Positions 43,801 through 51,673 of a stretch of DNA of 64,000 nt are shown here, piece after piece. The DNA is from Effrenium voratum (lineage: Eukaryota > Sar > Dinophyceae > Suessiales > Symbiodiniaceae), in contig CAUJNA010003736.1 of the NCBI GenBank assembly GCA_963377175.1, positions 242,399-306,398 on the forward strand, given 5' to 3'. The first letter of the stretch is position 1, and each line of letters begins with the position of its first letter. Under the pieces are notes generated by a model, which worked only from the letters and a program-made list of their open reading frames with translations, was not told the origin of the DNA and did no database searches. The position numbers and the translations under genes are program-made.

Positions 43801-45847
43801 ACTCAGTTTTGCCACTTCAAACAGAAGAGAGAGAGCGAGAGAGAGAGAGAGAGATGTAATTCGGGTATTTGTCTTGGCGTTCTCCCCATTTCGGGGGAAC
43901 AAAAAAAACAATGACACACCAGGGCGGGAGTGTACTCCAGGCCTGCTTGCTCTAATTACGAAGCAGGGGGCTGTTTACTAGACTATCGGTATGACCGAAA
44001 TACTCTGCAGATTGACTTGGTTCGCAAGTTTCCCCAAAGCCAAGGATCCTCTCTGCAATGGGACACCCGTGTATGAAGCCACTCAAGGTTTATTAGTCCT
44101 GGGTTTCCTGAATGAAGATTAGTTTGTTTAAACAGCCACCCCTTTCGCTTGGGTACCCAAAGGTGGCTATCTGAACGGTGGTGGATTTCTTGGTACCACC
44201 TTTATGCATCCCTCTCATCCTTTTGGGTCTTCATTAAAGGGAAGCCAAAAGGAAGTTGTTGAAACAACAGCGATTTAAACTTGGTTCTGCAGGAAACTTG
44301 GCGACACAATCTGGGTACAAGTTGAAAGAGAAGAGGTACAGTTTGGCTACACAACTTGGTGTTGCTGGCAGCTTGGATACTCCTTGGTAGGACCTGCACA
44401 ACTCTTCTACAGATTACACCACTATGTGGCCCAAGGTCGTGGCTCTCTTAAGCAAAAGTCTCAAGGTTCTCTAAACTCCGTATGAAGAGAAGAGAAAACC
44501 CAGGCCCCGTGTTGGGTTTTTACTGGGGAGTAGCAACCCTTGGAAAGGGGCCAGGTGTTCCAGCAGCAAAAAGTGGATATCGCTTGAACCTCAGAATGAG
44601 CCCAAGGAGAGCGTGATCATGTCATTGGACGTGCCGTATGGCACCTGCTTCAACGTGATCAAGTGCGACACCTTCAGCGTGGATCCCCAGACTGGGAACA
44701 TCCTCTTCGAGCGCAAGCTGTCGCTGGAGTGGGTGAAGTTCTGCTGGGTCAAGGCCTTGGTGGAGGCTCGCCGGCTTAAGCCTGGCTGCCAAAACCCGGT
44801 CGCCCAGTGGCGCCCCCTTTTTTTTCCGGTTTTGTGGACTGAATTCCCTTTCAACTCAAACAACAAAAGGGGTGCGGATTCTTTTTTGGTCTCATGGCCA
44901 GATGTGTCAGAGAGCGGACCCGGAAAATGGTGAAAAGGCTACCTTTCGCCTCCCCAAAAAACGCACACAGAAACACACGCCAACATGTAGGTGAGCGTGC
45001 CCAAGGAGATCAAAAGCGACGGCGAGAAATGGCTGGAGGCATCTGGAAAACAGGGTTTAGGTTGCAAATTTCTGTGGTGAAGAGAACCCCCTTGCAAGTG
45101 ACAAGGTCGTCACCGATTTACAGCTGGTGGAGGGGGAACCGATGGGGAACGGCTCTCAGCAGGGAATGAGGGAATGACCCGCTGTAAACCATCACTTGTG
45201 GTTTCATAGGGGATCCCTGGGTTAATTCCCAAAACCCCTGTTGATTCCTTACTGAGAACCGGGTCCGTTTTTTTTTTGGGGGGGGGACCCCCTTAAATGT
45301 TGATTTTCCTTTTGGTTTCCCTCTTAAAACCAACCCAAAGGGGACCCGTTTCTCCGAAAAAAAGACGCACTCAACCAGGTCATCCGATCCTGGGCTCAGA
45401 ACTTGGCCAAAGACGGCTCCGCCAAGAGCGCGGCGACCGGCGCCGGCGGCGGCGCGCGGTCGGAAACCTCTGCCAGGTGTGGGTGCGCAAAAATCCTTGA
45501 AACAACGACCCGTGGTTTCATCCCTTTAAAAGGAAAACACACAGGGGGTTGTTGAACAACAACAAATTCAACATATGGGAGTTTCTCAGAATGGGATTCG
45601 GACCCCGTTTTGGTGGACATATAGAGGGAAACAGAACGAACCCGTTGCCATTTTATGGGACCGATTCCATTTGTTGAGAAGTACACATGGGACTCAACCT
45701 GAGGAAAAGCTTCAAAATATGATTCCCAAAAGTGGTTGGTGTCCTTTTGTTTCCTGGTAAATACGAACCACAAGCAGATGTTAGAACAGGATTTCCTCCA
45801 AAAGCTCCATCTTTGAGGAGCCTCAGAAGCCCGAAGCCCCAGTCTGA
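31509..45847 (+). CDS. Host multi-exon gene with GRAM, DysF-like and VASt domains (LAM/Aster-like)
   Basis: Predicted membrane-contact lipid-transfer protein. Supported exons: 31509-31649, 33054-33161, 35709-35827, 36574-36701, 37394-37542, 37665-37707, 38639-38774, 39565-39668, 40078-40153, 40317-40445, 40698-40853, 41202-41279, 41462-41521, 42480-42569, 43459-43614, 44607-44765, 44991-45038, 45379-45476 and 45790-45847 (TGA). From 40078 on the phases mostly agree and joins read through; between 35.8 and 40.1 kb some joins are out of phase and small exons may be missing. Domains in order: helical N-part, GRAM (36574), DysF-like Trp/Arg motif (40698), VASt (43459-45038). VASt proteins bind sterols and move them between ER and plasma membrane; DysF is an unusual partner. 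A transmembrane anchor after VASt was not seen. The N-terminus probably lies upstream of 31.5 kb. Confidence 0.75.
33054..33161 (+). CDS. GRAM-VASt gene exon: helical N-terminal part, continued
   Basis: 36 codons, phase-compatible with the previous exon. Reads EHLRAAARHLAAVERWLLPE then LKHSSTTSLRL. Ends GAG|GACGGC. BAR-like helix is possible. Confidence 0.6.
33886..34095. repeat. Two adjoining 8-bp satellites, (CCCCCAAA)n and (CCACCCAA)n
   Basis: The first unit runs to about 33985 and the second from about 34015 to 34095. Open frames on both strands here are artefacts. It lies in an intron of the GRAM-VASt gene. Confidence 0.9.
34535..35085. repeat. Minisatellite, about 12 copies of a 40-55 bp unit
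   Basis: Each unit contains 'cacgcctgaccatggtaagc' followed by 'gcacccgcccgactgct'-like sequence. It lies between exons at 33161 and 35709. Most units contain GGTAAG, a perfect 5' splice-site word. Confidence 0.88.
35709..35827 (+). CDS. GRAM-VASt gene exon
   Basis: Reads DFMEFFGTAVGMGELLVLAI then SLVQSKTFRHPGT and ends before 'ag|gttcaa', a GT site. Phase-compatible with the exon ending at 33161. Confidence 0.6.
36574..36701 (+). CDS. GRAM-domain exon
   Basis: Reads YITSERLCFRSCVLGMEARF then TLTWSQLEWVRLI. This is the GRAM core (xLTxxxLCFxSxxxGxExxxxxxWxxI), a PH-like fold that binds phosphoinositides or phosphatidylserine. The end is at GT 36702 or at GA 36681. Confidence 0.7.
36742..36860. 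repeat. 15-bp tandem repeat
   Basis: Unit 'gacatttcaactttt', about seven copies with point changes, in the intron just after the GRAM exon. Confidence 0.8.
37394..37542 (+). CDS. GRAM-VASt gene exon
   Basis: Reads SLHPVRLRLKRSVEIDAVSV then DTLDLMVFDLGVLAQFHC and FEL. Ends CTG|GCC, a GC site at which an inverted-repeat element forms the intron. Confidence 0.65.
37543..37664. mobile_element. Family-A inverted-repeat element forming a whole intron (introner-like)
   Basis: Left terminus ggccatgggtcaaaa, right terminus ttttgacccacagcc. The inferred intron starts at the GC inside the left terminus and ends with the CACAG of the right one, so the element is the intron. The interior is the inverse of the copies at 39667 and 54577, sharing 'gtgaattcac', 'aaaatgggtggt' and 'cccagtgaacatccc'. 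Confidence 0.7.
37762..37935. repeat. Tetranucleotide satellite (CCAA)n / (CCAG)n
   Basis: ccaaccaa and ccagccag blocks, more than 30 units in total. Translated frames (SQPA or GWLA repeats) are artefacts. Confidence 0.92.
38639..38774 (+). CDS. GRAM-VASt gene exon
   Basis: Reads VSYFTGTGLFDMVPSADQEP then DDKSPSGMRDILSSGP, a linker-like segment. Borders approximate (3' end at a GT near 38775). Confidence 0.5.
39565..39668 (+). CDS. GRAM-VASt gene exon
   Basis: Reads RISAVTTDEMVADLEEMSLV then WELQRLEMAVV, followed by a GT site and a family-A element. Confidence 0.55.
39667..39786. mobile_element. Family-A inverted-repeat element, copy 2
   Basis: Right end attttgacccattgc; the left end is partly worn (tggtcaaaacc). 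It starts at the splice site of the exon ending at 39668. Interior matches the copies at 37543 (inverted) and 54577. Confidence 0.6.
40078..40153 (+). CDS. GRAM-VASt gene exon
   Basis: Reads RTTIWHTDWRAPFLPHDYQK then AIKWM. Ends ATG|GCC (GC site) and joins in phase to 40317. Confidence 0.65.
40317..40445 (+). CDS. GRAM-VASt gene exon
   Basis: 43 codons. Reads AIEDHYVPHPFIPEDIDVDE then PPITKVKFLGRYRPCHV. Ends GTG|GCC (GC site). Confidence 0.65.
40545..40690. repeat. TG/TGCC-rich short tandem repeat
   Basis: Units such as 'tgtgtgtttgcc' in the intron between two proven exons. Confidence 0.8.
40698..40853 (+). CDS. DysF-like exon
   Basis: 52 codons. Reads WSIVVDETSDREGWQYAVDF, then the Trp/Arg cluster HVRRRRWQP. 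The pattern of a Trp-rich 'D..D.eGW.Ya' followed by 'RRRRW' is the hallmark of dysferlin/peroxin (DysF) domains. Ends GAG|GTGCAG. Confidence 0.7.
41075..41185. repeat. C-rich short repeat (cctgtccccc)
   Basis: Variants of 'cccccctgtcctcccc' repeat about ten times in the intron before 41202. Confidence 0.8.
41202..41279 (+). CDS. GRAM-VASt gene exon
   Basis: 26 codons, reads EESPGSRAAKRLNSTLMAEK then GVSPPQ before a GT site. In phase on both sides. Confidence 0.6.
41462..41521 (+). CDS. GRAM-VASt gene exon
   Basis: 20 codons, VDLGLIPLEDIRKDLEGDWE, ending GAG|GCC (GC site). Confidence 0.6.
41924..42012. mobile_element. Family-B inverted-repeat element, copy 3
   Basis: Interior 'tcaccaggaattggaccgtc' and 'tttaccagggcaacca' match copy 2; ends are worn. 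Confidence 0.5.
42480..42569 (+). CDS. GRAM-VASt gene exon
   Basis: 30 codons, AEGNLMQLQLADLRAHEIEL then GPWTSGPSQK, followed by a GT site. Joins in phase to the exons at 41521 and 43459. Confidence 0.65.
43459..43614 (+). CDS. VASt-domain exon, N-terminal half
   Basis: 52 codons. Reads KPFPGACAPLETPRQV, MSMRVPVPPAPMCPKESRCA, then WHLVADEKRLLL. This matches the VASt start, where basic 'MxxRVPVP' and 'CxxxxHL' strands line the sterol pocket. 5' site is GA. Confidence 0.75.
44607..44765 (+). CDS. VASt-domain exon, C-terminal half
   Basis: 53 codons. Reads ESVIMSLDVPYGTCFNVIKC, then LEWVKFCWVKALVE. 'SLDVPYGxxF' is the VASt signature. Ends GAG|GCTCGC (GC site). Confidence 0.8.
44991..45038 (+). 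CDS. VASt-domain closing exon
   Basis: 16 codons, VSVPKEIKSDGEKWLE, a GC site after GAG. Confidence 0.6.
45379..45476 (+). CDS. GRAM-VASt gene exon after VASt
   Basis: Reads VIRSWAQNLAKDGSAKSAAT and a Gly/Ala/Ser linker; GT site at 45477. Confidence 0.6.
45790..45847 (+). CDS. GRAM-VASt gene last exon
   Basis: The phase fits the previous exon (AG plus G). Reads ISSKSSIFEEPQKPEAPV and ends at TGA 45845-45847. Confidence 0.6.
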
Positions 45848-47353
45848 TAGCTCGGCGAAGAGCCGAAAGTGAGCCACCCGTGCTCACTCTCTTTACACCT
45901 TAGCACGGGGGTCTCTCAAAAAGTGCGGACCCCCCACTTTTGGATGTTTTTTTTTTTTTTGTTTGCTTGGGGAAAGGACATCGAAACCAGCCACGTCAAG
46001 GGGGGTGCCCCAGTTTGAGAGACACCCGCATGGATCCACGAATGAGGGCGAAAGGGCAGTCATGGCTTATGGGTCTGACATTTATTGAGAATGAATGCTC
46101 TCGACATGAACACATGGTTGGAATCATGTCTTTTAACCGTTTTGCTGGTGCCCGGCAAAACTCATACCCATAGTTGCCGTCCGCGAAGTCATGCGAGATC
46201 ATGCGATGCGTGCCGGTCTTGTTGCATGCAAAGCAATGCCAAGCTGCATGTCGTAGGCTCGAAGGAAGGTCTCATGAGACTCAGCTAGATCCCACGGACA
46301 CCAACTTGAGCCTCCAAAGCCCATTGGACGCAGGCAACATCTCAGGCATTCCGAACGGCATTCCGAACGGCACCCCTGGCACCTGTCCTGTTGTGGAGAG
46401 TGCATTTTCTTGTGGCAGCTGCGTTGAGGCCGGGACAGCTTCACTCGTTCATTTCGCAAAACCTTTGGGTGTCTTTGTTTTGAGGGTACCCTTTTTTGTG
46501 GTCGCTTTAAAGGGAAAGGGCGCCATCTTTGTTGGGGTTGCTGCATGGGTTGTGGGCTACGGCTCCACAGTCAGGTTTTACTTTGCTAGATAAGAGGGGT
46601 ACTTTTTTGCAAGTCGTCGCACTTTGAGGGACCTGTTCTCAAGCTTGCTTTTTTGGCGGCGGGAACCCGGACAAAATCGCTCGGGTAATTTCGAGGATAT
46701 CTGAGGATTTCGTGGACCGAGTGACTCAGGTAGACCTTCATTGACGGTTTGGGGTTTTGCGCCAGTTCTTGCAGAGGCTGACCATCCTTGGAGGTTGGAA
46801 AGCTGAAACCGGGCTTGCTCCCGTCCTGTAAGGGTTTACTGGGTGGCTCTTTTCTTGGAGTTGGTACCCTCTTTTTTTGTGATTTGAAAGCAAACCAAAA
46901 CAACAACCACTATGTTTCGGGGACGGAGCCCGCAAACAAAGACGCACCCAAATGGGCTAAACAACCACAAACAAGCCACTTGAAGGTGATAGTGGTCAAG
47001 TCACTGGCTCATTTGGCTTTGCGAAAACCGGCTGATCGGAGCCAGGACCCCAATGGCGCCAGGACGCAGTTTGGAACGAGGCCGCTGAAAATACGGAAGC
47101 CGCCGTTTTGGGGGTCCCCTATTTTGACACATACCCAAATGTGGTCGTGTCTTACAATGAGAAAAACTCAACCTTGTTTTTTTCCTGTGACATGCCCTTC
47201 TGAAAGGGGTCGCCTCAACAAAAAGACACCCGTATCTAGTAGCGCATGGTCGACTCGGGGTTCGGGACACACAGGCGACGAGCCCTGTGCGGGAACCCGC
47301 ATATATGACCAGTTCCTTGTTTGAGGCTCGGTGCCCTTTCTTTAGGGTTGCTG

Positions 47354-47456
47354 ACTGTGGCTGGACAGGATCCTGCACCGCTTGGTAGGTGGTTTATCCC
47401 AGCATTCGGAGGGTTTCATCCATCCCAACTGGTGCAGGATTTCGTCCATCCACGGT
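47354..47456. mobile_element. Family-D inverted-repeat element, copy 1
   Basis: Left end ctgtggctggacaggatcct, right end caggatttcgtccatccacg, about 25-bp inverted termini matching the copies at 50001 and 63940. Confidence 0.6.
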
Positions 47457-48924
47457 ATTTTGAGAAGACCATATTGTTGCCGGTCTACGGCCCGAGGCAG
47501 CCACAAAACAATGAAGGGCGACAAGGCCCCGATTTGCTCATGTCCCTTTAGGGGACGTATCATTTACATGTCCGCGGTGTCAGTTGTTTATGCAAACGCC
47601 GTGGTTGTTGGACACACAATGGCCGAGGGCTTTCACTACCCCCAGATCGCTACCCCGAAGCAAAACGCCTCATTGAGCTCCCAATGCCCCCGCTTGCCTT
47701 GTCTTCTTTGCTGGGTTTGCCAATACAGATGGATTTGTCACACCATGGCCTACCCTACCCCCAAAAAACAGTCACGACCGAAAAGACAACGCCTCACGCA
47801 TCGGGGTGCTAAAGTCTTCAGGACTGACCTACTTGCCAGATGAGGTTCGATCATATCCAGTGGTTCAGAAGCAATCTGGGAGGGGTATGGGACAATTGTT
47901 ATTGAGTTAATGGCTTAAATATAAATGATCTTTTATGGAGGCTCTCCCTCAAGGTAGTTCCAAGTCTGCGGGGCTTGCCACGAGGTTCCAGCAGCAGCCG
48001 CTCTGCGTCGGATGAGGAGCCCGGGCGCCGGGCCGCTGGGGGGGGGGGGATGCGGTGTCGAGCGGCGCCCAGCAATTCATAAGGGCCGTGGTAGGTTCGG
48101 CTCCTACTAGTACTTTAGGGCCGGAGGGTAATAAGACTTTAACCTCTGGTCAATGGCTAAACGTTTTTAAGTATAAGCTCACTTCTTTTACCTGGCTTCA
48201 AGCTTTGAACAAGGACGATGTTTTCAGGCTTTATAACCAGCGGAAGAATCTTGCTGGTTCTCAAGGGAGGGAATGACCCCGAAGTGAAGCATCCCAGCAT
48301 TTGCGGTTTCCTTGAAGGGGATCCCTTTGTGACCATGGAAAGGCACAAGGGAGCATGCAGCCAACTTTCACCGCAAGGACAATGGGTGTCATTTTTAGGG
48401 GACCCCCGAAAATGGTAGTTGTCCTTTTGTTTTTCCCTTTCAAACCACCAAGTCAAGAAGGCAACACCCACATCCCGCCGGCCGTTGCAGTAGAAACACG
48501 TTTTCGTTTTTAGGCTCCTCACTGCTCTGTGTGTGAGGAGCAACCACTGGTGACAGTGGTGCGCGCTGAACTTGTGCGTGGGCATCGACCAGTGGTCGTT
48601 TCAGAGGCGCGACGTCTGGGGTCTCCTCCATTTTGCTTGCATGTCTTAGGGCAGACGAAGTATGAATCAGAATCTGACAAGCTTCTCTACATATATATGG
48701 CCAGCCATATATATATATATATGTGCTTATTTTTTTGAGGCTACCCTCTTTGGCGTTTTATTTGCAAGGGAAACCAAAGGGAGACCCATCATTCATTTTG
48801 ATGGTTCCCCAAGGCAAACCGGACAGATTCGATGTACCCCAGGTCTTCAGTGACTTCCTCTCTTTCTGTTTTTCCCCCGGCGGAAAAGGGAGTTTGGGGG
48901 GTTCGCGCGCTGAGTCTCGCTGAA

Positions 48925-49018
48925 TTATATATATATATATTTGTTTATTTGTTTGTTTGTTTATTTATTTATTTATTTATTTATTTATATTTTTTTTGAT
49001 ATATTTATTTTATTATTA
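48925..49018. repeat. (AT)n followed by (TTTA)n / (TTTG)n
   Basis: tatatatatatat then tttgtttatttgtttgtttg then tttatttatt. Simple sequence directly upstream of an exon-like segment. Confidence 0.9.
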
Positions 49019-49047
49019 TTATTGATTTTCGCATGTTGCAGTTGCAG

Positions 49048-49095
49048 GTGCCCGTGTACATTGGACTCAAAGACAAGGACGGCAGACAATTTGAG
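49048..49095 (+). CDS. Candidate exon of an unidentified gene
   Basis: 16 codons between TTGCAG and GAG|GATAAG: VPVYIGLKDKDGRQFE. The borders have the AG|G...GA form used by the proven exons. The gene is unknown. Confidence 0.4.
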
Positions 49096-49629
49096 GATAA
49101 GGGGAACTGCCCGGATCTCAGTCGAGTCCTGCTTGGCACTGTGCTGCTGGATTCTCCATGCTTGGCAAGCATAGTTCCTTTCAAGCACCGACGGTTTCGC
49201 AACTCTTTTTCTTCCGGAAAGTAGCACCCTTGGGGAACTTCAAACGCAATTTGGGTGGGTGTGGTTTGAGGCTCGGTACCTTTTTTGGTTTGCTTGAAAG
49301 GGAAGACACACACCGAGGCTATTTTTTGGGGTCAATTCTGACACATGGCCCCGTGTTTTTCAAGGGAACTACCTCAAGAGTGGTAGGACACGTCCAAACC
49401 TAGATGATGTCCACCAAGGGGTCTGGGAACCAAAATTCGCAGCCACGTATCAGGTAACTCCTGGTTTTGGATTGGCGGTTGGGAGTTGGATTTGAACCAC
49501 GTCCTGGTTCTTGTGGGTAACTGGGAAACCACCGCCCAACCCCTCATGAACCCAAACCACCCATTGTTGAGGGCAAATGGGAAACCACCCCAGCACCTCC
49601 AAATCGCCCGTCTCCAAACGTCCAAGCAA

Positions 49630-49790
49630 GAGGGAAGCTGATCGCCAGATGGTCGACCACCCAGGCCCGAACGTCCGGTACCGATGGCTCCGTGGGCCAG
49701 TGGTGAAGACGCACCCTCGGGCGGAGTTTTTCCCGATGTCATGTGCGCATTTGGGTCAACTCATTTCCCGGTGGCCATAGGTGGTTCTGC
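49630..49790 (+). CDS. Coding-like segment of an unidentified gene
   Basis: Reads READRQMVDHPGPNVRYRWL then GPVVKTHPRAEFFP before a stop. Composition is exon-like; borders uncertain. Confidence 0.3.
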
Positions 49791-50000
49791 TGTGTTGGTT
49801 ATCTCGAACCACAGCAGCAACTTTGGGAACTCAAGCAAGTGCCTGTTAGAACCATGTAGTATGGTAGTGACTACTAGAACCAAACGTCAATGGGTTTCGG
49901 GCTCCAAAGTTTTTTTGTTTTTCTCGGAACAGCCGAGATTGAGGGCTGTATTCTTTGCGGTTTTGCCATGATGGGGGAACAAGAGAGAATTGTTTCTCTG

Positions 50001-50121
50001 CTGCGGATGGGCGAAATCCTGCACCACCAAGGAAACCCTGCAATAATGGTTCCCCTGTAAATACCAGCAAACAATGGTTTCCCATGCTTTCAAAGTGGTG
50101 CAGGATTTCGTCCATCCACAG
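50001..50121. mobile_element. Family-D inverted-repeat element, copy 2
   Basis: Left terminus ctgcggatgggcgaaatcct + gcaccacc, right terminus its inverse ggtgcaggatttcgtccatc + cacag. Total about 121 bp, no coding capacity. Confidence 0.75.
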
Positions 50122-50869
50122 TATGTGCGGTTTCCGCAGCATTGTTCACAGACGCACGCCTTCGGTGAGGCCTTGCTACTACCACCCCCACAAGATGTCA
50201 CAAATCAAAGATGTGGCCGCGCACATAGCCCAAGCCGTTGTCAGCCCCAGCTGCTTTCTGTGACTCTTTCCGCATGCATCAGTGCAGCGATGCAGCTTTT
50301 GAGGCGAAGACACACCTGTGTTACTGCTCCAAGGACATGCATTGGCTTGACCTAGTTGCAAAGTCAGTGGCAGGCGTCCATTGCATGCAATTTGGGGCAG
50401 GAGTGCTTTCTCAAGGGCTACTACACCATTCCGAAGGCGATGTGCTGTGCTTAGCTCCGGAGAGCGCCTGTTGACTTTTTGGTCACTCATGTTGATTCCG
50501 GATTAATAAGCCCCTCCTAGAGGGGTTGTTCCTTTGTTGATGAACCCCGAGCAAAAGGGGACATCCAACCCCCGATCAAAATCAACCTGAAGCTTATCAA
50601 TCCGGGGTTCCCATTACCTTTGTTCCTGGCCGCAGGCACAGCAAATGGTTGCGTGTGACTGGTGATTCCTTTGAGTGACAAGCTTTTGCATATGTATCTT
50701 TCCACCATGTTGGGGAACAAAGCGGAATGACGAATCCGATGAACTTGAGGACAATGCCGTGTGTATGCTTCAAGACCAGTGGAAGAGAAACCGAACATTT
50801 TTCCACCCTGGGCCCCTGGGTTTGACAACTTTCCAAACCTGGTCTGCCAGTGGACTCGTGGACTTGTGG

Positions 50870-51113
50870 ATCTGAGGTGGGGCACGAAGGACGATGTGGA
50901 CAAGCAGGACCGGAGCCATTTTGGGGCCTGCGGGCCAGCCGCGAAGACATTGTTGCATTTTGCTTGGATGTTGGGACTTTAGCTTCTTGCCAACTAATAT
51001 TTTTCATCAAAGCACTAAAAGTTAGTCCCTTTTTGCAGGGGAGCAGAAAGCAAACGAGAAAACATCCCCGCGAGGAGCAGATCGCTGAGTGGGTGGAGGT
51101 GGCGGAAGCCTGA
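50870..51113 (+). CDS. Coding-like segments of an unidentified gene, probable 3' end
   Basis: One piece near 50878-50960 reads RWGTKDDVDKQDRSHFGACG. A second near 51075-51113 reads EEQIAEWVEVAEA and ends at TGA 51111-51113 after a 'ccccgcgag' 3' splice-like site. They could be the last exons of a gene lying before the EEP gene. Confidence 0.35.
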
Positions 51114-51484
51114 GCCAAACGCGACCGGTGGAATGATTCGGTTTGTTGCAAGGGACGGCTTACAGCGGAATGGGTATGTTGTCCTGTCTTGTGGACAGTG
51201 GAATGGGGTATGTTTTTTTTTTTTTTTCTCCAACACAGGATTGGTCGAATCGTCAAGGTTTTTGAACCTGGGGCAAGGTGGTTCAGTTGATGTGCCAACT
51301 TGCTGGATCGAGGCCAACACTCGGTCGTACTGCCCTGGCAAAGAGGACTGAGCTTGAGGAAGTTCTTTTCTCCTTTGTTAGGTTCTCAGAACCTCACAAA
51401 ATCCCCACCCCAGACTGGATCAATGGAATTGGGGGACTCCCACCCTCCCCCTTAAGGCAGGGGGGATCTAACCTCGGGCTTCAG

Positions 51485-51673
51485 CTCGAGTTCTGCGAGG
51501 GCTGCAGAGCTGAAGGACATTGATCGGCCCCTCCGCCTGGAGATCACTCCCTTGGTCAAGGACGGAAGTTTTCTCAACGGGTCCGGGTCTGGAGGTGAGA
51601 TCCCGGTTTTGGAGATACCACATGCAACCCCGTTTGAAGCGACAAGGTGCAAGGATGGTGCACTTTGTCATGG
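51485..51673 (+). CDS. EEP gene exon: N-terminal extension
   Basis: Reads SSARAAELKDIDRPLRLEIT then KDGSFLNGSGSGGEIPVLEI and TRCKDGALCHG. Begins after CTTCAG; the 3' border is near a ggtgag. Confidence 0.5.

Noticed and set aside
46005..46546. Minus-strand coding-like pieces (e.g. HRMISHDFADGNYGYEF)
   Set aside because: Suggestive, but three frames are needed, and no borders or family could be supported.
48055..48276. 73-codon + frame with AT-richer codons ending in TGA
   Set aside because: Reads somewhat like protein, but no family, start or splice borders could be supported; may be a transposon fragment.
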